Assembly: GCA_902496845.1 (NCBI GenBank)
Contig: CABVCJ010000064.1
Coordinates: 1-10,218 of the forward strand
Origin: an uncultured Collinsella sp.
GTDB lineage: Bacteria; Actinomycetota; Coriobacteriia; Coriobacteriales; Coriobacteriaceae
Reading direction: 5' to 3'
Length of the DNA: 10,218 bases
Below the pieces are notes generated by a model. That model made no database searches and was not told where the DNA came from. It saw only the letters and a list, made by a program, of their open reading frames with translations. Position numbers and translations under genes: made by a program. Below, one piece after another: positions 5,567-10,218 of this stretch. The number at the start of each line of letters is the position of its first letter. Position 1 is the first letter of the stretch.

Positions 5567-6505
5567 ATGCCGACGTCGTTGACCGAACTTTTTTCGCCCG
5601 CCTGCCATTTGTGTCCGCGCCGTTGCGGTGCGGCGCGCGATGAGGGCGCGCACGGCGTATGCGGTGCTGACGACACGCTCAAAGTGGCCCGCGCGGCGCT
5701 TCATATGTGGGAGGAGCCGCCTATCTCGGGCGAAGCCGGTTCGGGCACGATCTTCTTTAGCGGTTGCTCGCTCAAATGCGTCTATTGTCAGAACCACGAG
5801 ATCTCGACGGGCAATTTTGGGCTTGAGATTTCGCCCGAGCGTCTGGTCGAGATTATGTTGGAGCTGCAGGACCAGGGTGCGAACAATATTAATTTAGTGA
5901 CGGCGACGCACTACGCGCACCTGCTGCCGGCTGCGATTGGCGCGGCACGGGCGCGCGGGCTGGTCATCCCCATCGTCTACAATACGAGCGGTTATGAGCG
6001 CGCGAGTGCCGTGGCGGCGCTCGGCGATCTGGTCGATGTATGGCTTACCGACTTTAAGTATGCCGATGCGGCGCTTGCGCAGTCGCTTTCTCATATAAAG
6101 GACTACCCACGTGTGGCCGTGTCGGGCCTGGCTCAGATGGCGCGCGAGATCGAGCGCCGAGGGGGAGAGCTGGTGGACGAGGACGGGCTCATGAAGCGCG
6201 GCATGATTGTGCGCCATCTGGTACTGCCGGGACATGCAGACGATTCGTGTCGCGTGCTGGACCTGGTGTGGCAGACGGTGGGCGATGTGCCGATCTCGGT
6301 CATGAACCAGTACACGCCCAATGCGCTCATGCGCGAGCAGGGCGGCGAGTTGGCGCGCGCTGTGACGCGCGAGGAGTACGAGCAGGTGCTCGACCATGCC
6401 GACGACCTGGGCTTTACGACGATGTTCTGGCAAGAGGGCGGCGCGGTAGACGAGAGCTTTACCCCGGCCTTCGACACCACCGGCGTCCTCACCAGCGCAA
6501 AGTAG
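5567..6505 (+). CDS. PflX-like radical SAM protein (COG1313 type)
   Basis: A 312-residue radical S-adenosylmethionine protein. The three cysteines of the CxxxCxxC cluster-binding motif are C67, C71 and C74 in FSGCSLKCVYCQNHEIS, which holds the 4Fe-4S cluster that cleaves SAM. The N-terminus has a further four cysteines (C13, C16, C20, C32; CHLCPRRCG, then GVCG), typical of the PflX/COG1313 group related to pyruvate formate-lyase activases. Length and the C-terminal MNQYTPNA segment also fit. PflX-like proteins have no firmly established substrate, and no pyruvate formate-lyase gene is in this window, so the target is unknown. The ATG at 5567 is chosen because GGAG (5554-5557) lies nine bases upstream; a TTG at 5552 is also in frame but overlaps that site. 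The stop is followed nine bases later by a long palindrome. Confidence 0.9.
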   Translation: MPTSLTELFSPACHLCPRRCGAARDEGAHGVCGADDTLKVARAALHMWEEPPISGEAGSGTIFFSGCSLKCVYCQNHEISTGNFGLEISPERLVEIMLELQDQGANNINLVTATHYAHLLPAAIGAARARGLVIPIVYNTSGYERASAVAALGDLVDVWLTDFKYADAALAQSLSHIKDYPRVAVSGLAQMAREIERRGGELVDEDGLMKRGMIVRHLVLPGHADDSCRVLDLVWQTVGDVPISVMNQYTPNALMREQGGELARAVTREEYEQVLDHADDLGFTTMFWQEGGAVDESFTPAFDTTGVLTSAK

Positions 6506-6513
6506 CGCGTTTG

Positions 6514-6594
6514 CCGATGATTTTTCTGGGACGGGGATTAAAATATCATTCGGTTCACAATGATTTTTAATCCCCGTCCCAGAAAAATCATCGG
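6514..6594. repeat. 36-bp near-perfect palindrome with GGGACGGGGATT in both arms
   Basis: The left arm starting CCGATGATTTTTCTGGGACG at 6514 pairs with the right arm ending at 6594 over 30 bp without mismatch, then after one bulged T over a further 6 bp (ATCATT/AATGAT), leaving the loop CGGTTCAC. Each arm carries GGGACGGGGATT in opposite orientation. It lies 8 bases downstream of the radical SAM stop codon and 105 bases upstream of the tRNA. A transcript would fold very stably, but no T run follows, so it is not a classical terminator; it resembles a REP pair or the relic of a small mobile element. Confidence 0.85.
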
Positions 6595-6616
6595 GAGGAT
6601 CGCTTGCTCGAAAGGT

Positions 6617-6645
6617 AGTCAAAATATCCCCGTCCCAAAAAGACT
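6617..6645. repeat. Short hairpin with GGGACGGGGAT core
   Basis: AGTC (6617-6620) and GACT (6642-6645) form a short inverted repeat around a region whose minus strand reads TTTTTGGGACGGGGATATTT. The inner core repeats the core of the palindrome ending 23 bases earlier, but the flanking stem differs. Alone the stem is weak; it is listed because the shared core makes it a likely member of the hairpin family. Confidence 0.5.
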
Positions 6646-6657
6646 GGGTATTGGGCG

Positions 6658-6685
6658 TTGACAGTTGGCGAGCCGTAGGTAAAAT
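6658..6685 (+). promoter_or_regulatory. tRNA-Ala promoter
   Basis: A perfect -35 box TTGACA (6658-6663) and a -10 box TAAAAT (6680-6685, five of six) are separated by 16 bases. The expected start near 6692 is about seven bases before the tRNA. This strong promoter fits a stable-RNA gene. Confidence 0.8.
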
Positions 6686-6698
6686 AACAACTTGTCCT

Positions 6699-6771
6699 GG
6701 GGACGTAGCTCAGTTGGGAGAGCGCTGCCGTCGCATGGCAGAGGCCGAGGGTTCGACTCCCTTCGTCTCCA
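6699..6771 (+). tRNA. tRNA-Ala (anticodon CGC)
   Basis: The sequence folds into a full cloverleaf: acceptor stem GGGGACG / CGTCTCC with the G3-U70 pair that identifies alanine tRNAs; D stem GCTC/GAGC; anticodon stem CTGCC/GGCAG with loop GTCGCAT and anticodon CGC at 6732-6734; T arm GAGGG-TTCGACT-CCCTT; discriminator base A at 6771. The anticodon reads the GCG alanine codon, useful in GC-rich DNA. The next bases are CCC, so the 3' CCA is not encoded and must be added enzymatically. The gene has its own promoter and terminator. Confidence 0.97.
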
Positions 6772-6785
6772 CCCTTGGATTTGAT

Positions 6786-6817
6786 AAGCCGCTGACATTG
6801 TGTCGGCGGCTTTTTTT
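6786..6817 (+). terminator. tRNA-Ala terminator
   Basis: AAGCCGCTGACA (6786-6797) pairs with TGTCGGCGGCTT (6801-6812) over 12 bp with one wobble and a three-base TTG loop, followed by a seven-T run (6811-6817). It is a strong intrinsic terminator 15 bases after the tRNA, implying that the next gene depends on another promoter or on read-through. Confidence 0.92.
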
Positions 6818-6836
6818 AAAAAGAAAGGGCGGTACC

Positions 6837-7295
6837 ATGGCCGAGCTTGAGTCCCAACCATTGTCCGACGAGGAGCGCGCCGAGTTGGAAGAGCTCCGCG
6901 CCGAGAAGGCCCGCCGCGAGGCTCAGGAAGAGGCTCGTCGCGAGCGTGAGGAGCTGACTGCTCTGCGTGCCGAGCGCGCAAAGGCCGAGGAGGCCGCTGC
7001 GAGCGCCGCATCCGCGCCCAAGCCCGCCCCTGCGCCCAAGCCCGCCGCTGCGAAGCCTGCGCCTGCCGCGCCCAAACCTCAACCTAAAAAGGTGGCTCAT
7101 CCCAAGGCCGCCGAGCCCAAGCCGAGCCGTGACGAGATGACCTTTGCCCAGCGCATGGTCACCTCCAAGGAGCCTACGGGTGAGAATGAGATCCCCGGTA
7201 TGGCTCCGGCTCAAAAAATCATCATTGTGCTCGCCCTCATCGCGTTTATCGTCTTTATGGTCTACACGATCACGGGCAGCATGGGCCTGCACTAA
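6837..7295 (+). CDS. Tail-anchored coiled-coil protein of unknown function
   Basis: A 152-residue protein of three clear parts. Residues 9-55 are almost entirely Glu, Arg, Ala and Leu in heptad-like order (a predicted coiled coil), 56-98 form a Pro/Ala/Lys-rich flexible linker, and 128-146 are one hydrophobic helix (IIIVLALIAFIVFMVYTI) followed by only six residues. With no N-terminal signal peptide, this is the layout of a C-terminally anchored membrane protein with its coiled coil in the cytoplasm. I recognise no enzyme domain. The ATG at 6837 has a purine-rich GAAAGGGCGG upstream. The frame is open further upstream, but only through the tRNA. It lies 82 bases before pncB on the same strand without a terminator between them, so co-transcription is likely; a functional link to NAD salvage is not implied. 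Confidence 0.82.
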   Translation: MAELESQPLSDEERAELEELRAEKARREAQEEARREREELTALRAERAKAEEAAASAASAPKPAPAPKPAAAKPAPAAPKPQPKKVAHPKAAEPKPSRDEMTFAQRMVTSKEPTGENEIPGMAPAQKIIIVLALIAFIVFMVYTITGSMGLH

Positions 7296-7377
7296 CCTGT
7301 TCGCGCCGGGCTCCATGCCCGCACGTCCGCCTCGTCCAACCCTCAACTTCTGCACAACGCATCCGAAAGGTCGCCCC

Positions 7378-8883
7378 ATGGCTTTGACCGACATCTCGCA
7401 TCCCACCGACATCGCAATGCTCACCGATCTGTACGAGCTCACTATGGCCCAGGGCCTGTGGGAGAGCGGCAAGGCCAATGAGCAGGGTTGTTTTACCGCG
7501 TTTTACCGCGACCATCCCTTTGGTAGCGCCTACGCCGTCATGTGCGGCACCGCCGAGCTGCCTGAGCTGGTCGAGAATCTGCGCTTTACGCCCGAGGACA
7601 TCGACTACCTCGCCTCGCTCCAGGCCCCTGCCGGCGGCGCGATGTTTAAGCCTGCATTCCTCGACTACCTGCGCGATTTTCGTGCGCATGTAAATATCGA
7701 TGCCGTCCCCGAGGGCGAGCTCGTCTTTCCGCGCGAGCCCATGGTGCGCGTCACCGGCCCCGCGCTGGAGTGCCAGCTGCTCGAGACAGCGCTGCTCAAC
7801 ATCGTCGGCTTCCAGACACTTGTCGCCACCAAGACGGCGCGCGTGGTGTTGGCGGCGGACGGTCGTCCCGTGGCCGAGTTTGGTCTGCGCCGCGCCCAGG
7901 GTCCCGATGGCGGCCTGGCCGTCGCGCGCGCGAGCTACGTTGCCGGCTGTTCCTCTACGTCCAATGTGCTCGCCGGTCGCCGCTACGGTATTCCCGTCTT
8001 TGGCACGCATGCGCACAGCTGGGTGATGAGCTTCGATTCCGAGCTCGAGGCCTTCCGCGCCTTTGCCAAGTCGAGCCCCAAGAACTGTACGCTGCTCATC
8101 GACACCTACGATGTGCGCGAGGGCTGCGAGCATGCCATTACGGTTGCCAAGGAGATGGAGGCGGTGGGCGAGCGCCTGTCGGCTATTCGCATTGACTCGG
8201 GCGACCTCGCCAAGCTCTCCAAGTATGTGCGCGGCCGTTTTGATGCCGAGGGCCTGCCCTATGTGGGGATCTCGGTTTCCAACGATCTTGACGAGTACAC
8301 GATTCAGTCACTGCTCGACCAGGGTGCGCCTATCGATAGCTTTGGCGTGGGCACCAAGCTCGCGACCTGCTATGACCAGCCGGCGCTGGGCGGCGTGTAC
8401 AAGCTTTCCGCCCGCCGTGCGAGCGAGACGGACCCGTGGACGCCGGTGGTTAAGCTCTCCGAGCAGCCCTACAAGCGCACGATCCCGGGCGTGCAGCGCG
8501 TGCGCCGCTATTACGACGGCTTTGGCGGCCCGATCTGCGACATGATCTATGACGAGGATCATCTGGCGGGGGAGGGCGCCGCGCGTGGCAATACCCTCGT
8601 GGCCGTGAACGATGCCGCCCTGGTGACCGACGTTTCCGAGCTTGAGTATCGCGAGCTGCTGGCGCCGATCGTGCGCGATGGCAGCGCCGTTGCCCCGCGC
8701 GAGAGCATTGAGGACGCACGCGAGCGTTGCACCTGGGCACTGGACCATCTTGATCCGGTCTACAAGCGCTTCCTGTACCCGCAGACCTATGTGGTGGGCA
8801 TGGAGCAGGGCCTAGCACAGGTGCGCGACGAGCTCGTGCGCAAGAACATGGCCGCGGCTTCGGCCTTCCCCTGGGCAAAATGA
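7378..8883 (+). CDS. pncB: Nicotinate phosphoribosyltransferase
   Basis: A 501-residue cytoplasmic enzyme converting nicotinate and phosphoribosyl pyrophosphate, with ATP hydrolysis, to nicotinate mononucleotide: the entry step of NAD salvage from nicotinic acid (Preiss-Handler pathway). Family motifs are all present: TDLYELTM (16-23), FGLRRAQGPDG (168-178), GTHAHSWVM (209-217) with the histidine region linked to enzyme phosphorylation, LIDTYD (240-245), IRIDSGDL, SNDLDEY, and SFGVGTKL near the phosphate-binding site. The length matches the roughly 480-500 residue bacterial form. The ATG at 7378 is set by GAAAGG (7365-7370) and by the start of family similarity at LTDISHPTDIAMLTD; the frame stays open back to 7144, inside the upstream gene, without similarity. 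The TGA stop lies inside the left arm of a GGGGACGG hairpin. Confidence 0.95.
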   Translation: MALTDISHPTDIAMLTDLYELTMAQGLWESGKANEQGCFTAFYRDHPFGSAYAVMCGTAELPELVENLRFTPEDIDYLASLQAPAGGAMFKPAFLDYLRDFRAHVNIDAVPEGELVFPREPMVRVTGPALECQLLETALLNIVGFQTLVATKTARVVLAADGRPVAEFGLRRAQGPDGGLAVARASYVAGCSSTSNVLAGRRYGIPVFGTHAHSWVMSFDSELEAFRAFAKSSPKNCTLLIDTYDVREGCEHAITVAKEMEAVGERLSAIRIDSGDLAKLSKYVRGRFDAEGLPYVGISVSNDLDEYTIQSLLDQGAPIDSFGVGTKLATCYDQPALGGVYKLSARRASETDPWTPVVKLSEQPYKRTIPGVQRVRRYYDGFGGPICDMIYDEDHLAGEGAARGNTLVAVNDAALVTDVSELEYRELLAPIVRDGSAVAPRESIEDARERCTWALDHLDPVYKRFLYPQTYVVGMEQGLAQVRDELVRKNMAAASAFPWAK

Positions 8884-8915
8884 TCCGAAGGGGACGGAGG
8901 AAAACGGATCATTTT
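8877..8915 (+). terminator. Hairpin with AGGGGACGG loop overlapping the pncB stop codon
   Basis: AAAATGATCCG (8877-8887) pairs perfectly with CGGATCATTTT (8905-8915) over 11 bp around the 17-base loop AAGGGGACGGAGGAAAA. The pncB stop codon (8881-8883) is part of the left arm. The right arm ends in TTTT, so it can terminate transcription. The loop carries the GGGGACGG core shared with the repeat at 1735-1814, and the A-rich borders resemble the hairpin at 1664-1701. Confidence 0.75.
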
Positions 8916-8951
8916 CTCGCCCGCCTGCTCAACATTCGATTGGTTTGACGT

Positions 8952-10079
8952 ATGACGACTTCTTATAAAACGATGGTGGTAAAGATTGGTTCGTCCACGG
9001 TGGTGGGTGCCGACGGCAAGGTCAACCGCGCCTTTATCGGCGGGCTTGCCGACCAGGCCGCAGCCCTGCGCAAGCTCGGCTGGCGTCTGGTCGTGGTGAG
9101 CTCGGGCGCTATCGCCTGTGGCTATCCCGTGCTGGGCTTCGACCGCAAGCCGGTCGGTGACCTGCCGAGCCTGCAGGCCTGCGCCTCGGCCGGTCAGTGT
9201 ATCATCTCGTCGGCCTACGACGAGGAGTTTCATGCGCGCGACCTGCTCACCTCGCTCGTGCTGCTCACGCGCCACGATACGGCCCGCCGCACGTCCTACC
9301 TGCACGCACGCGACGCCCTGCTGCGCCTGGTGGAGCTTGACGTGGTGCCGGTCGTCAACGAGAACGATACCGTTACTGTCGACGAGATCAAGTTTGGCGA
9401 CAACGACACGCTGGCGGCGCTCGTAAGTTGCTTGGTTTCTGCCGATCTGTGCGTGACGCTCTCGGACATCGATGGGCTCTATACCGCCAATCCGCATGAG
9501 GACCCAACGGCCGAGTTTGTCCCGGTCGTGCATAAGATCGATGCCAAGATCATTGCCTCGGCGGGCGATTCTTCCACATCGGTGGGCACGGGTGGCATGA
9601 TTACCAAGATCCGCGCGAGCCGCATTCTGATGACGGCGGGCATTCAGAGCGTGATATGCTCGGGCGAGGAGCCCGATGCGCTCGTGCGCCTCGCTCGCGG
9701 CGAGAGTGTGGGCACGCTGTTCGATCCGCCGGCGGAGCGTCTGGACATTGCGCCCCGCAAGCTGTGGATCGCGCTGGGCGACAAGGCGCATGGCTCGGTG
9801 ACGGTCGATGACGGCGCCGCGAAGGCGCTGGTCAGCCGTGGCTCGTCCTTGCTCGCGGTGGGTATTCGCGAGGTCGATGGTCAGTTTGCCGAGGGTGATG
9901 TGCTCGACGTGTGCGACCCGAGCGGTATGGTTGTCGCGCGTGGTATTGCCGAGGCCGATTCGGACGTGCTGGAGCTTGCAGCCGGACGCCGCCAGGACCA
10001 GATTGCCGGCAACCGCCTGCTGGCAGACCTGGCCGAGAAGCCCGCGATTCATCGCGATAATTTGATCGTCTTCGCCTAA
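8952..10079 (+). CDS. proB: Glutamate 5-kinase
   Basis: A 375-residue cytoplasmic kinase that phosphorylates L-glutamate to glutamyl 5-phosphate, the first and usually proline-inhibited step of proline synthesis. The amino-acid kinase domain spans about 6-260: VVKIGSST (9-16), VVSSGAIACG (48-57), VNENDTV (135-141), FGDNDTLAALV (148-158), SDIDGLYTANP (171-181) and GTGGMITKIRAS (212-223). A C-terminal PUA domain covers about 269-345 (KLWIALGD through VVARGI), so this is the two-domain form. The ATG at 8952 is the only sensible start, but no good ribosome-binding site precedes it. It begins 36 bases after the pncB hairpin, so it is probably transcribed separately. The partner gene proA would be expected next, and the window ends just where it might begin. 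Confidence 0.96.
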   Translation: MTTSYKTMVVKIGSSTVVGADGKVNRAFIGGLADQAAALRKLGWRLVVVSSGAIACGYPVLGFDRKPVGDLPSLQACASAGQCIISSAYDEEFHARDLLTSLVLLTRHDTARRTSYLHARDALLRLVELDVVPVVNENDTVTVDEIKFGDNDTLAALVSCLVSADLCVTLSDIDGLYTANPHEDPTAEFVPVVHKIDAKIIASAGDSSTSVGTGGMITKIRASRILMTAGIQSVICSGEEPDALVRLARGESVGTLFDPPAERLDIAPRKLWIALGDKAHGSVTVDDGAAKALVSRGSSLLAVGIREVDGQFAEGDVLDVCDPSGMVVARGIAEADSDVLELAAGRRQDQIAGNRLLADLAEKPAIHRDNLIVFA

Positions 10080-10218
10080 CGGGTCGACGCTGCGCGCCGC
10101 CCAGAGCGACAATTTGTCATTCAAAAGGTGAGGCATGACCATCAGGTCTTCGCTTAACCAATTGACGCTGCAAACGCCCCTAAGCGGCAATCTGACGTTC
10201 AATCGTCGGGCATGACCA
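10068..10218 (+). repeat. 78-bp imperfect tandem repeat over the proB stop region
   Basis: Unit A (10068-10145) begins GTCTTCGCCTAA, the last codons and stop of proB; unit B begins GTCTTCGCTTAA at 10146, exactly 78 bases later. Both continue with GACGCTGC (10086 and 10164) and end with GGCATGACCA (10132-10141 and 10209-10218). Identity between those marks is roughly 70-75% by hand count. Unit B is cut by the window edge, so more units may follow. Each unit ends in an ATGACC that could serve as a translation start. Confidence 0.7.
10135..10215 (+). CDS. Possible 26-residue small ORF within the tandem repeat
   Basis: An ATG at 10135, preceded by AAAAGGTGAGGC, opens a 26-residue frame (MTIRSSLNQL to FNRRA) that stops at TGA 10213-10215. 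That stop overlaps a second ATG at 10212 in the ATGA arrangement typical of translationally coupled genes. It could be a coupling peptide between proB and the next gene, or merely the by-product of duplicating the start region of that gene. The codons do not look strongly gene-like. Confidence 0.25.
   Translation: MTIRSSLNQLTLQTPLSGNLTFNRRA

Noticed and set aside
8787..10202. 471-codon minus-strand frame opposite proB
   Set aside because: It is an antisense shadow of a complete glutamate 5-kinase; no motif or ribosome-binding site supports it.

Overview
The window is a GC-rich (roughly 60% by eye) piece of bacterial chromosome made of housekeeping genes. The gene set, protein style, codon choice and GGGGACGG/GGGACAGG-type intergenic hairpins fit a gut actinobacterium of the class Coriobacteriia, most likely Collinsella or a close relative. 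This is inference from the sequence; no 16S gene is present. There is no prophage, transposase gene, CRISPR array or recognisable defence system.

Layout: bases 1-63 are the tail of an upstream gene. Bases 237-2174 (+) carry a MarR-type regulator, a DegV/FakB-like lipid-binding protein and a small O6-alkylguanine-DNA-alkyltransferase-like protein with an unusual PCYR active-site motif. A 440-base gap (2175-2614) holds two repeat hairpins, a possible small RNA and the trpS terminator. On the minus strand, 2615-5087 carries trpS and a WecA/TagO-type polyprenyl-phosphate sugar-1-phosphate transferase. A second gap (5088-5551) contains the best candidate for something undescribed: a self-contained, multi-stem RNA on the minus strand, with its own -10 box, a 12-bp long-range closing stem and a U-rich terminator. 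From 5567 to the end (+) come a PflX-like radical SAM protein, tRNA-Ala(CGC) with its own promoter and terminator, a tail-anchored coiled-coil protein, nicotinate phosphoribosyltransferase (pncB) and glutamate 5-kinase (proB). The last 150 bases are a 78-bp imperfect tandem repeat that copies the proB stop region.

The genes do not form one system. They cover lipid uptake or sensing, DNA repair, tRNA charging, cell-envelope glycan initiation, NAD salvage and the first step of proline synthesis. What unifies the window is its intergenic DNA. At least eight hairpins or palindromes carry the same short core, GGGAC(A/G)GG or a degenerate form, usually in the loop or inner stem, while the stem arms differ from copy to copy. 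Several sit at stop codons and end in short T runs, so they probably also act as transcription terminators.
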